DNA from: Planctomycetota bacterium
Lineage (GTDB): Bacteria > Planctomycetota > Phycisphaerae > Sedimentisphaerales > Anaerobacaceae
Assembly (NCBI GenBank): GCA_019456255.1
Contig: VRUG01000018.1
Coordinates: forward strand, 1 to 61,819
DNA: 61,819 nucleotides
Direction of reading: 5' to 3'
Shown piece by piece: positions 18,731 through 28,027 of this stretch (positions within the stretch are counted from its first letter, which is position 1; the number at the start of each line of letters is the position of its first letter). The notes under the pieces are model-generated. The model was given only the letters and a program-made list of their open reading frames with translations, ran no database searches and was not told the origin of the DNA. The position numbers and the translations under genes are program-made.

Positions 18731-20935
18731 TTAATTATTATATAGCCCCTCATCTTCAAATTTCTGCAGTATGATAGCTCTTCTTTGCGGGATGAAGGTA
18801 TCTGGGATATATGTATCCATTGCCGGCAGGACGCCGAGCATTTTATTTTTGAGTTCGTTGAATCTTGCGAGTACATTTGCATCGGTGAGTGCACCGGAGC
18901 TAAAGAAGTGCAGTTGAACCCTGGTGTCGAAAAGGTTCTGGAAATCGGCATTTACTTTTAATGCGCGGTATAGCCATGGAATCGGGGCCTCTTCGCCATC
19001 TAACCCCTGGCCTCCTCCTGGTTCCCAGAAGGGGTAAGAGTCGAAGCCTGTGGAGTTGATATCAATCCATGACTGCATTGCAGATTCAGTGTCCCATGGA
19101 TAGAATCTGAATATTCCAGATGGTGACTTTTCTGCGGCAGCGGTCCAGTTGTTTGTAGGCCAATCGGCATTTGATATATAGAGTTGCAAAATGAGGTAGT
19201 CTACGAAGGCTGTGATGTCGAGTCTGGTTGCGACTTCCTGATAGTGATTCGGGTCGGAGAGGTCATTGTTTCGTGCGTAGTTTATAAGTTCGTTGAAAGC
19301 TATGTCGTCGCCGTTTCGTGTTGTTCTATGTGTTACGACATCCCAGTCGAGACTGCTTGAGTACCATGACTGGAAGAAATCTTCGTCGAGTCTTTCGCAT
19401 GGATTGTAGTAGGATTTGTAGTCGCCATTAATGAAGAGGTTTACGACTGTTCCGTGACTTGAGATTTGTCCCATGTCACTATATAGCTGTCTGTTTAGTT
19501 CGTCTTTTATGAAAGGATCGTTAACATCCTGCTGGCCTCCTCTGATTATGAAGGACTTGAATTCATCGAGGGTTGTATTGTCGAAGAGTTGGTACTGCAA
19601 TTTGTTGTTGCCATATCTTGAGCGGAAGAAAAACTTGAAGCTAATTTTGTCGTAGTTGTCTGACCAGTCGTTTCCTCTGGTATATCGTTCTCTATGGTAG
19701 CTGCTTCCGGCGATTCTTATTCCGCAATCAATCTGGAAACCTGAGTTGTCACTTGGTTCGATGTATTCGATAGAGACAGGGCGTTCGAATAGTGAGCCCC
19801 TTTGTATTGGATTATTATAACTTCCGATTCCTGACGAGTGCCAATATGGTGCGTTGTTTGCATCTCCATCGGCGTAATATCCTCCGACAATAGCTGCGAC
19901 GCCATGCGGTTCGAAGAGTGATTTGTTCGGGTCGCCAACGATAGAGATTACCGGCAGTGAGTTTACATCGTTAGTCGCATTTAAAATATATGTAAGTGTG
20001 TCAATGTTTGTAGGTTCCCATCCTGGTTTGGTGGCCTTTGCTCTGACGCATGTTGTAGCGGCGATGTTAATAGATGTGGAAAATTGTGTGCTCGAATCGT
20101 CAGGTTCGGTGCCGTCAAGTGTGTAACGTATTGTGGCACCAGCAGTTGTGGTGGTAATGTCTACGCTGAAAGGGGAGTAATAGAATCCTCTATCGACGTT
20201 GAATTTTGTGTCTGCGACGTTGTCGAGATATGCATCGTCGTTTGCGGCATTTGGAGTTGGGTATCCGAAAAATCGGTGTTGTCCGTTGGAATCAGGGAAC
20301 CTGCCGAAAGAAATGTCAACGTACTGTTGGGAGAATGTCACCGAGTCAATTATGGTGACACCGTCGGTGTGGAAGAGTGCAAGTTCGGTGTCGTTGTCCT
20401 TGTTGATTTTGAAACTTGCATGGAGAATTCCTTCGTCAGTTTCATTGTCTGTCCAGATGAGCAGATAGCCATTTGGTTCGATGGTAGTTGCGGCGGAATT
20501 GGTGTCAGGTACCTGCCACTTTGTGGGGTTTGACAGGTTGTCGGTGAGGTACATGCCGGCGATATCGATGGGGGTGTTACCGTAATTGTATATTTCGACC
20601 CAGTCATCGTAGTTTCCGTTTGGGTCCTGATTGATGGTGGCGTTTGAGGCGAGGAATTCACTGATAGCGAGTTGCGTTCCGGTTTTTTTCCAGTCAGCAG
20701 CTATGTAAGCGAAGTCGAGCATGTCGGCGGTATTGATTCTGTCGATGTTTGCGTATCCGCTGGTATTTTCGAGCCATTGGTTCATGAGGATACGCACGTC
20801 GCTAAAACCGACATGGCAGTCGGAGTCGAGATCACCGAGGGGGCACGCAGCGTTTGCTTTTAGAGTCAGAAACGCAAAACATAGCAGTACAATCAATACG
20901 CATGCTACTGGAGCTTGCTTTTTTATAAAAGGCAT
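18731..20935 (-). CDS. Secreted CotH-kinase protein with N-terminal dockerin and lamin-tail domain
   Basis: About 734 residues. Signal peptide (MPFIKKQAP..., to LKANA), dockerin-like stretch (CPLGDLDSDCHVGFSDV), lamin-tail domain (FLASNATINQD, then DDWVEIYNYG), chitobiase C-terminal-like module (RYTLDGTEPDD) and a CotH kinase domain to the end, with GIRIAGSSYH, FFFRSRYGNNKLQYQLF and RFYPWDTESAM near residue 610. It lacks the C-terminal lamin-tail array of its two neighbours. The ATG at 20935 is preferred over a GTG five codons upstream; GGGGA precedes it. Only 25 bases follow the preceding CotH gene and 44 precede the next, so the three form one operon. Confidence 0.88.
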   Translation of the reverse strand: MPFIKKQAPVACVLIVLLCFAFLTLKANAACPLGDLDSDCHVGFSDVRILMNQWLENTSGYANIDRINTADMLDFAYIAADWKKTGTQLAISEFLASNATINQDPNGNYDDWVEIYNYGNTPIDIAGMYLTDNLSNPTKWQVPDTNSAATTIEPNGYLLIWTDNETDEGILHASFKINKDNDTELALFHTDGVTIIDSVTFSQQYVDISFGRFPDSNGQHRFFGYPTPNAANDDAYLDNVADTKFNVDRGFYYSPFSVDITTTTAGATIRYTLDGTEPDDSSTQFSTSINIAATTCVRAKATKPGWEPTNIDTLTYILNATNDVNSLPVISIVGDPNKSLFEPHGVAAIVGGYYADGDANNAPYWHSSGIGSYNNPIQRGSLFERPVSIEYIEPSDNSGFQIDCGIRIAGSSYHRERYTRGNDWSDNYDKISFKFFFRSRYGNNKLQYQLFDNTTLDEFKSFIIRGGQQDVNDPFIKDELNRQLYSDMGQISSHGTVVNLFINGDYKSYYNPCERLDEDFFQSWYSSSLDWDVVTHRTTRNGDDIAFNELINYARNNDLSDPNHYQEVATRLDITAFVDYLILQLYISNADWPTNNWTAAAEKSPSGIFRFYPWDTESAMQSWIDINSTGFDSYPFWEPGGGQGLDGEEAPIPWLYRALKVNADFQNLFDTRVQLHFFSSGALTDANVLARFNELKNKMLGVLPAMDTYIPDTFIPQRRAIILQKFEDEGLYNN

Positions 20936-20960
20936 CCCAGTTTTCCCCACATATATTTAA

Positions 20961-23900
20961 TTATGAACCCGGAGAAGGCGTAATTGCCTGCCAGTTATCA
21001 ATGTCATTGCTGTAATTAGAGTTTATTTTTCTACCGAGTGAGTCACCCCGTCCGTCGGGCGATGTTGGCCACGGGTCAGTAGCAGCGGGATGAACACCGT
21101 CGCTGTAATTGACCTGTTCGAGTCTGATGTACGGTACAAAGCCGCCTGGCTCTGGAGAACCTGGTTCGGAGAGTTCGAGTTTTTCCCCGCTGTTAACCAA
21201 TTCGGTTTCGTAATCGAAAGGCCCGAAGACCTGAACGCCGCCGGTAGAGTAATTTGCAGTGAATATATCAGGGTGACAGCGTGTTACGAGTATGCGTTCG
21301 CCTGCGGTCATAGTTATCCCTGTCGGGAAAGTGTACCCGATACCATTTGTAAATCTCCAGGTATTGTTTGGATTAGACGGGTCGTATAGCGTTACGGTAC
21401 TTCCGCTTTGATTATACAATTCGATGTATTCGCCTAAGATGTCAGGATTGTCATCCGGGTTGTAATGTATTTCAGTAATGACCACGTCAGGTACCATAGG
21501 TGCTGAGTTGACGGCAGCTTTTGTTCTCGATACCATTGAGACAAAGTCGATGTCGTAATCGGCAGCTAAGCTCTTTATATATCTTCCGAAGCTGACATCA
21601 TTGTTAGCGGCACCAAAAGTTTCCTTTGTACTGTATCCGCCGGAGATGTTACTGGCAGAGCCAGAAGTCAAAAATACACGTTCGCCAAGTTCGCTGAGTC
21701 CGAAATTGGTATGTGCGCCAGGGTCGCCGCCGGAATTTCTGAAGTTCGCAACAGCGGTAAAGGCGATATAACCGTTGGCAGGAATTGTAGTACCGCCAGC
21801 GATTTCGTATTTTTTCAGGTCGCTGATATTGTCACTTAGGAACCAGCCTCCAATACTAATTATTGAGCCAGTGGTATTACGCAGTTCAATCCAATCGCCG
21901 TCTACAAGGTCGTCGGTGTGTGTTAGTACCTCGTTTATAACAACATCGCCGTCGGTTTCAACAGCAGCTGAGTGTGCAGCTTCCGGCGTTCCACCATCGG
22001 TAGTTGATGCCTGCCATGAAGCTTTCTCTTCCCAGCTGTTGGGGTCAGGGTTGGCTGGGTTAATGACATTCAACGAAAATCCGATGCCGTCTGTGATTGG
22101 ATACCAATCGTCGTTATAGTCGAATTCAAGTATAGTATTTTCAGCGGCATCTTTTAGCTTTATTTCTTCACCACCGTTGGACAATTTACCGGTGTATTCA
22201 CCTGCGATGTTGAATCCTGTTCCGTATTCAGCTTCGAAAGCATTCTGGTCCTCTACGACAAGTACGTATTGTCCGGCAGCGAGGGTGATACCTGGGAATA
22301 TAAAGTCGACACCATTTGTAAATTTGGCACCGAACAAGCTGATAGTTGAGCCACCAATGTTTTTAAGCTCGATAAATTCTTCGTTGGGGTCCGTAGGCGG
22401 GCCTGCATTTTTCGGATGGTACATAAGTTCGGTAATTCGCAGGTTGGTTAGTACCTGGCCATCAGCGAATGTTGCTTTATTCAAAGCGCTCCAGTTCGAA
22501 CCGTTTTTTATTCTTGCCCTTACCTTTACGGTCTGATTTAAGGTGATACCTCCGCTATAAAGTGTTCCGATAGCATTGCCTGTGACAGCTTGTCTCGGGT
22601 CAGTTCCGTCGAGTGTGTAATAGATAGTTCCTGCAGTTGCAGCGGTCATAGTCAAAGTGTCACCGAATGTGATAGTTGCTCCGGTGTCGGCAGGGCTGGC
22701 ATTAATAAACAATGACGGCGGGGCGACCATATTTCTGTTAGATGCCCAGTAGGCGTCGAGGTTGCCCATCCTGTCGGAGTAGTCAGCAATATACCATTCG
22801 GCGCCTGTAGGAGTTCCTTGTCCGGTGAACCAGTTTTTGAGCCACTCTAATTCCATCGCGTAAGTGTGGGGCAGATTGGCTTGTTCCCTGTCGGCAGGGT
22901 CTATTGGTCTTGACCCGTCGATATCTTCATAGGTTAATTGTGGGTTGTTGCCAAAGTAGTAGTTGCATGTCTTGGGAACATTGAGTATGTTGAATTTATC
23001 GAAGTTTCTATCAACGGCATTATCAGGGTGTCCTGCAAATGCAACATTGGTTGTCAGCAGGGTGTAATAGGAACTGATATCTGCTAATATCTGTGCGTCA
23101 GAGAGCTTATCTTCGCGGTGTTCGAACCATTTATCCGCGGTTCCAAGTTTGTATTCAAGGTCATCCATCAAACGGCTGTGCCATCCATAAACAGCAAAGT
23201 TTGGATTGTACCATCCTTCGGATGTGGTTGCTTTTGCGAACCAGACAGGGTACCACCAGCTATATCCTTCGGATTCGACGACATCCTTTGTATTTCCAGA
23301 ACTTAAGTTGAAGTCCCACATCGGGCCGAAGACTATCTTTCCATTTTTTGCTTTATGGAAGTATGTACTAAGCTTAAATCCGTCTGAGTTTTTAGATATT
23401 TCATAGATAATATCAGCTTCGATAAATGACTCAACATCTATGTATTTTGCATAGCCGGTGACTGGGTCTGCAAATCCTCCTCCATTGAGAACTCCTTCGA
23501 ATTCGCTGATGTGGTTTTGTATCCATGTTTTTTGTGTGCTTGTAAGGTCGAATTCATCCGGGTCAAAATATTGTACGGCTCCAATATTAGACGTTGAGAA
23601 GGTTTCCTGTCCGTTGTCTTTGTCTACTCTTAAGATGTATCCGCCAGTGATCTCAGGCTCTGTGGAATCGGCTGGATCGAGGTTGCCGATATCAACACGG
23701 TTATTTGATACTTTGATCTTTTCTGTCAGTACATAAACGCCTCGATAGTCTGCATAGGAGCAGTTTCCACCGTTCTGGTTATAGAAGACTTCGATAAGTT
23801 TTGTTCCCGGAGCTGCGAAACCTGACATTATGTCATTGGCCCATTTGAATGTAAGTATATTACGTAGCAGGGTCTTATCGGAGTATGGCGCCTGTAGGAC

Positions 23901-26669
23901 CCAGTCTGATTCTGATTTCATGCCCAGAAGCGAATGTTTTTCGTCCTCATCGTATTCATCCCATAGCTCAAAAGAATACTGCCTCTTTGCCCAGCATCTT
24001 GAGGATTCACCGCGAATTCTGGAACCCGATCTTCCGGCAAAATCAGGTAAGTCTGTTGTTGATGCAAGTCCTGTATCTTTGTCGAGGTCGAGGAATACCG
24101 AGGCAACGGGCTGATAAGCATAGCTAAAGCTGCCGCAGCCGAGACCACCGTTATCATCAATATTTTCCCCGAACGAATCGATAATAACAATAGGCAGATT
24201 CGAGCTAAAAGTCTGTATATCCGATGCGAGCGGGATGTAATAGTGACTTGTGACCAGTCCTGCAGTAAGGCCTGGCTCATATGACCTCGCCCTGATTCTC
24301 CTTGCCTGGGAGTTATTGATCGAAATCGGCCCGCCATAAATTGACGAAGAGCCGGTTGGCAAGCTGCCGTCTGTGGTATATCTTATTACTGCAGTCGGTG
24401 AAACGGTATCTAACTCAAGTGAGAAGGTACTTATGAATGTGCCGGACAATTGCGAGAACCAGACTTTTGGTGACATACCCACCGAATTAGTAGCGCCAGG
24501 CGTCGGGGAATCCATGTTGTACCAGTTGTCGGTCGCGTCGGCGTATCTTCCGTATGAGATGTCAGTAGTTTGTGGTCCGAACGCGATGCTGTCGATTAAT
24601 GTTGTTCCGTCACTCTTGAAGAGCCGGACTTCGTCACCGCCGGCAGTTAATTTGAAGTCTGCATGTATGCCGCTGGGATTGTCGGCAATATCCTCATCAG
24701 CCCAGATGATTAGGTAATTACCTGGGTTAAGAGTGGTACCTGACGGAATCTGCCACAATGTACTGTCGTCTGCAATGTACATTCCTGATAAGTCGACAGT
24801 CTCTGTTCCGTGGTTATAAAGTTCAATCCAATCGTCATACTCACCTTGCGGGTCCTGCGTGGTGGTATTATTTGAAGCCATAAATTCGTTTATTACGATT
24901 GTAGTTGGTGTTTGAGGTACTACATACCACAGAGCAGCTAAGTATGCGAAATCAACACCGTCGATATTATTGTCACCGCTGTAGTCTACACCGCCGCATA
25001 TACCGCATCCTGTTTGGAGCCAGAAAGAGCATAAAACTTCGAGTTCTTCCATGCCTATCATTGCAGAGCCGTTTGATATAACAAGGCTTACAGCTGAGCC
25101 AAGATTTACAGCAGTGCTTGCAACTGGATTTTGGCTAATGACTTTGCCCATTGGTACGGACTCGTCGTTTTCATAAGTAACGGTTCCGACAGTTAGTCCT
25201 ACGGCAGTGATGTTTGTCTGGGCTGTTAACTCAAGTAGTCCAGTGACATCAGGTACAGTGACAGTAGTAGTTACGGCTTGTGGCGGCGTTGAAGCTGAGC
25301 CGACATTTGGAATGGAGTTGCTGTCCCGCATCTGTACGGTATAAGCGTATGCTGTTCCTTCGTCTAATCCGGTGTCTGAGTATACCGGGTTTGTTTGCCA
25401 GCTGCTGGTGGTACCACCCGTATTTCCGGTAGTCTCAACGAAGCGATATTCGATAGGTGGTGTGGCATCAGAGCCTGTAGTTGCGGTCATTGTTACAGCT
25501 GAAGGGCTGACAACAGATGGTGCGCTTGCGAAAGTAGCAGGGTTTGGTTCTGGGGGTTGAAGGTCGTCTCCGCCTGACTTTGCATAGACTATAACTTCGT
25601 CGATGTATACATCATCGCCGTTTTGACCAGCATCACATCTGAATTTGATCTTCATGTCAGTTGGAAAAGTATAAGTGCCTTCGTTGATAATAATTGTTTC
25701 ATTGTAAAAGGTGTCATTGCTGAAATTAGTGCCACTAATATAGTTTGCGATTTGAACCCAGCTTGAACCGTCATAATATTCGACGAAGAAGTTTTCACCG
25801 CTATCCATAGCTATTGCTTTGAACCAGAAATCGATTTTTATCTGGTCATATCCTGGAGCGTCAACATTTATGCCGCTGGTATGGAAGAATGCGGAAGCAT
25901 CACCGGAGTTGTCCTGAATATCGGCAGCGTTTGAGCCTTGATGTGCATAAGTTCCGCCGGTATAGAGTGAGCAGTCGCCTCCACCATCGGTGTAATTTCC
26001 GAATCCAGATTCGAAATTGTCGCTAGTTAGTACGACCCAACCTGAAACGTCTTCGACGTGGAGCAGCGGTGCCTGACCGGCACTGCCGTTGTGTGCTTCG
26101 GCTACTCTTCTGCCTGTTCCAGTGATAATGATTACAATAGAATTTCCTCTTGCCCAGTCTGGGCGAGCAACGATTTCCTGAATAACAGCAGCGATGTTTG
26201 AAGTAGCCTGGTTTGTTCCAGCTTCTCCTTCTGAGTTCCAGTCAGGGGGACTCCATGCAGTGCTGGCCGAGGTCAGCGACCTGCCGGTTATGTTGTAAGC
26301 TGTTGTGGTAAATGTCGGGGCGTCGTCAATATCTTGTCCCTTAATTGTTAGATTGCAGGGGTTATCGTTTAGTGTCTCATCAGTGGTGAACTGGATATAT
26401 GCATTTGTTATTATAGCTCCCTGGTCAATTTGTATATTGTTGAATCGCAGGCCAATAGTCTGGTCACCTCCGTGAAACTCATCATCATTGATGAGCTCCA
26501 TGTCTGTGCTGGTGAGAAGCATATCCCCATCACTGTTAGTCTCTTCTGCATCATCGTCGTCGGCATTGACTCTGACATCGATAGTTCCTGCCTGGACGGG
26601 TGCTGAGAGTAGTGTTAAAGAGATGGTACAAATGTAGATTAAGACAAATAGTTTTGAGAGTTTGCGCAT
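20961..26669 (-). CDS. Giant secreted CotH-kinase protein with PASTA, dockerin and lamin-tail domains
   Basis: About 1902 residues, first gene of the operon. Order: signal peptide (to PVQAG), a beta domain with VGLRF-like core (here IGLRFNNIQIDQGAIITNAY, about 30-235), jelly-roll module (about 240-365), Fn3-like domain, PASTA-like domain (VPDVTGLLELTAQTNI, about 480-545), dockerin-like stretch, lamin-tail domain, chitobiase-like module, CotH kinase domain (RIRGESSRCWAKRQ, then GPMWDFNLSSGN near 1118), another YYTLDGTDP module and three lamin-tail domains. The ATG at 26669 is chosen because GAGGA lies eight bases upstream; a GTG five codons earlier overlaps that site. A near-consensus promoter lies at 26754-26782. 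The protein is exported; the phosphorylated target is unknown. Confidence 0.88.
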   Translation of the reverse strand: MRKLSKLFVLIYICTISLTLLSAPVQAGTIDVRVNADDDDAEETNSDGDMLLTSTDMELINDDEFHGGDQTIGLRFNNIQIDQGAIITNAYIQFTTDETLNDNPCNLTIKGQDIDDAPTFTTTAYNITGRSLTSASTAWSPPDWNSEGEAGTNQATSNIAAVIQEIVARPDWARGNSIVIIITGTGRRVAEAHNGSAGQAPLLHVEDVSGWVVLTSDNFESGFGNYTDGGGDCSLYTGGTYAHQGSNAADIQDNSGDASAFFHTSGINVDAPGYDQIKIDFWFKAIAMDSGENFFVEYYDGSSWVQIANYISGTNFSNDTFYNETIIINEGTYTFPTDMKIKFRCDAGQNGDDVYIDEVIVYAKSGGDDLQPPEPNPATFASAPSVVSPSAVTMTATTGSDATPPIEYRFVETTGNTGGTTSSWQTNPVYSDTGLDEGTAYAYTVQMRDSNSIPNVGSASTPPQAVTTTVTVPDVTGLLELTAQTNITAVGLTVGTVTYENDESVPMGKVISQNPVASTAVNLGSAVSLVISNGSAMIGMEELEVLCSFWLQTGCGICGGVDYSGDNNIDGVDFAYLAALWYVVPQTPTTIVINEFMASNNTTTQDPQGEYDDWIELYNHGTETVDLSGMYIADDSTLWQIPSGTTLNPGNYLIIWADEDIADNPSGIHADFKLTAGGDEVRLFKSDGTTLIDSIAFGPQTTDISYGRYADATDNWYNMDSPTPGATNSVGMSPKVWFSQLSGTFISTFSLELDTVSPTAVIRYTTDGSLPTGSSSIYGGPISINNSQARRIRARSYEPGLTAGLVTSHYYIPLASDIQTFSSNLPIVIIDSFGENIDDNGGLGCGSFSYAYQPVASVFLDLDKDTGLASTTDLPDFAGRSGSRIRGESSRCWAKRQYSFELWDEYDEDEKHSLLGMKSESDWVLQAPYSDKTLLRNILTFKWANDIMSGFAAPGTKLIEVFYNQNGGNCSYADYRGVYVLTEKIKVSNNRVDIGNLDPADSTEPEITGGYILRVDKDNGQETFSTSNIGAVQYFDPDEFDLTSTQKTWIQNHISEFEGVLNGGGFADPVTGYAKYIDVESFIEADIIYEISKNSDGFKLSTYFHKAKNGKIVFGPMWDFNLSSGNTKDVVESEGYSWWYPVWFAKATTSEGWYNPNFAVYGWHSRLMDDLEYKLGTADKWFEHREDKLSDAQILADISSYYTLLTTNVAFAGHPDNAVDRNFDKFNILNVPKTCNYYFGNNPQLTYEDIDGSRPIDPADREQANLPHTYAMELEWLKNWFTGQGTPTGAEWYIADYSDRMGNLDAYWASNRNMVAPPSLFINASPADTGATITFGDTLTMTAATAGTIYYTLDGTDPRQAVTGNAIGTLYSGGITLNQTVKVRARIKNGSNWSALNKATFADGQVLTNLRITELMYHPKNAGPPTDPNEEFIELKNIGGSTISLFGAKFTNGVDFIFPGITLAAGQYVLVVEDQNAFEAEYGTGFNIAGEYTGKLSNGGEEIKLKDAAENTILEFDYNDDWYPITDGIGFSLNVINPANPDPNSWEEKASWQASTTDGGTPEAAHSAAVETDGDVVINEVLTHTDDLVDGDWIELRNTTGSIISIGGWFLSDNISDLKKYEIAGGTTIPANGYIAFTAVANFRNSGGDPGAHTNFGLSELGERVFLTSGSASNISGGYSTKETFGAANNDVSFGRYIKSLAADYDIDFVSMVSRTKAAVNSAPMVPDVVITEIHYNPDDNPDILGEYIELYNQSGSTVTLYDPSNPNNTWRFTNGIGYTFPTGITMTAGERILVTRCHPDIFTANYSTGGVQVFGPFDYETELVNSGEKLELSEPGSPEPGGFVPYIRLEQVNYSDGVHPAATDPWPTSPDGRGDSLGRKINSNYSNDIDNWQAITPSPGS

Positions 26670-26713
26670 TGTAAGATTCCTCACTTTAGAGTTATATACT
26701 GAACCAATTCCTC

Positions 26714-26729
26714 CTCACATAAGTGTGAG
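26714..26729 (-). promoter_or_regulatory. Leader hairpin of the CotH operon
   Basis: CTCACA (26729-side strand) and TGTGAG form a perfect six-base-pair stem around a four-base loop in the transcribed leader. It sits immediately before a GAGGAGG purine run that is too far from the ATG to be its ribosome binding site. A role in mRNA stability or attenuation is possible. Confidence 0.4.
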
Positions 26730-26753
26730 TAAACTTCTTCCACCAATGACATA

Positions 26754-26782
26754 ATTATAGCAGTTTTGAGGCTTAAAATCAA
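26754..26782 (-). promoter_or_regulatory. Near-consensus promoter of the CotH operon
   Basis: On the minus strand TTGATT (26782-26777), a 17-base spacer and a perfect TATAAT (26759-26754). Predicted start near 26746, leaving a leader of about 77 bases before the ATG at 26669. This is the best promoter match seen in the window. Confidence 0.7.
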
Positions 26783-26954
26783 GGGAAATGTGATTGCAGA
26801 CGTTTAAAGGGGGTTTATATCTCTTGATTAACAGGGTTTGGAGTCCCAAAGGGGGGGTTAGGTGTTATTATGGGCGGTTTTAAAATGAATATAAAATGGA
26901 TTTTTCCTGCGTATCAGCGTTGTTTTGCGTGATAATTTGGGAAATATAGGCTTT

Positions 26955-27790
26955 TTAGGGTGTACCGGGAGAAGGTGCAATAGCCTGCCAATTGTCGACG
27001 TCATTGCTGTAATCGGCGTTTACTTTTCTCCCGAGGGACTTTTCGCCGCCATCAGGAGATGTTGGCCACGGGTCAGAACCTAAAGGATGTTTCCCGTCGC
27101 TGTAATTGACCTGTTCGACTCTTATGTATGGTACAAAGCCATCTGGTTCAGGGTTGCCCGGTTTTGAGAGTTCGATTTTTTCACCGCTGTTAATCATTTC
27201 GGTTTCCATATCGAATGGTCCTAAGACCTGCGCGCCGCCGACAGCATAATTGACTTTGAAAGTGCCAGGGTTGCAACGGGTTATAATCAATCGTTCACCT
27301 GGGGTTAGTGTTATTGCTGTCGGGAAAGTATTATGTCCCTTCGTTGATAATTAGGATTTTTTGATAAAATAAACCATTCATGAAGTCTCTTGCAGTGCCC
27401 TTGGCATAGTTTGCGATTTCTACCCATGATGAGCCGTCATAATATTCAATGAAGAAATCTTCATTGTCTTCCATGTCCCGAGCGTAAAACCAGAACTCAA
27501 TCTTTATTTTTGAAAATCCCGGTGTGTCAACGTTTATTGGGTTTGTATGGTAGAAAGATGAGTAGTCTCCATTGTCATCGTAGATATTAGCAGCGTTCGA
27601 GCCCTGATGAGCATATGTTCCGCCTGTATATAGGGTGCAGTCATCTCCACCGTCGGTGTAGTTTCCCCATCCAGCCTCAAAGTCGTCGGTTTGAGAGTTC
27701 GACTCAATATCCAGCCTGAGAAGGCATTGTAATTGAACAGATCAAGATGATAATCAGGGGCAGCGCAGTATGTAGACTTCTATAGTTCAT
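26955..27790 (-). pseudogene. Decayed, internally deleted relative of the giant CotH protein
   Basis: An ATG at 27790 after GGAGG starts a signal peptide (MNYRSLHTALPL...), then the frame stops at a TGA. In another frame the sequence continues as a jelly-roll module (FEAGWGNYTDGGDDC, GGTYAHQGSNAA, EYYDGSSWVEIANY) matching residues ~240-345 of the protein at 20961-26669. After INEGT the frame shifts again and jumps straight into the last lamin-tail domain (TFPTAITLTPGERLIITR ... DNWQAIAPSPGTP). The whole middle, including the CotH kinase, is missing. The junction falls where the intact gene encodes YTFPT twice. No intact product is expected; a 336-base remnant frame (26955-27290) remains open. 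Confidence 0.85.
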
Positions 27791-28027
27791 CCATCCTCCG
27801 GGATTGAAAACTTACTCCTTTCACCCTAAACCTGTATTGTGACATATTTAGGCCATTTAAACAAGCATAAAAGCCATATTTTTAAAATAGCGGATATTTG
27901 GAAGATATGGTTACGAATAAAAACGCCCGATACCCAACGTCCGATAAGATATGTTATGTTTCATTCGTGTTTTTGTTTAAATGCGGTGTATTTGCTATCG
28001 AGCTGGATTTTCGGCGTTTTTATGCAG
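27791..28027. other. Gap upstream of the CotH remnant
   Basis: Together with the upstream end of the remnant this gap holds no supported gene. Frames in it are short and A/T rich with no ribosome binding site or recognisable motif. Confidence 0.5.

Noticed and set aside
26685..26713. Leader peptide before the CotH operon
   Set aside because: A GAGGAGG run is followed by a possible eight-codon TTG frame, but it is too short and unsupported to call.
26955..27790. Insertion-sequence origin of the CotH remnant
   Set aside because: No terminal inverted repeats, target duplications or transposase fragments flank it; loss by homology at TFPT-coding segments explains the joint.
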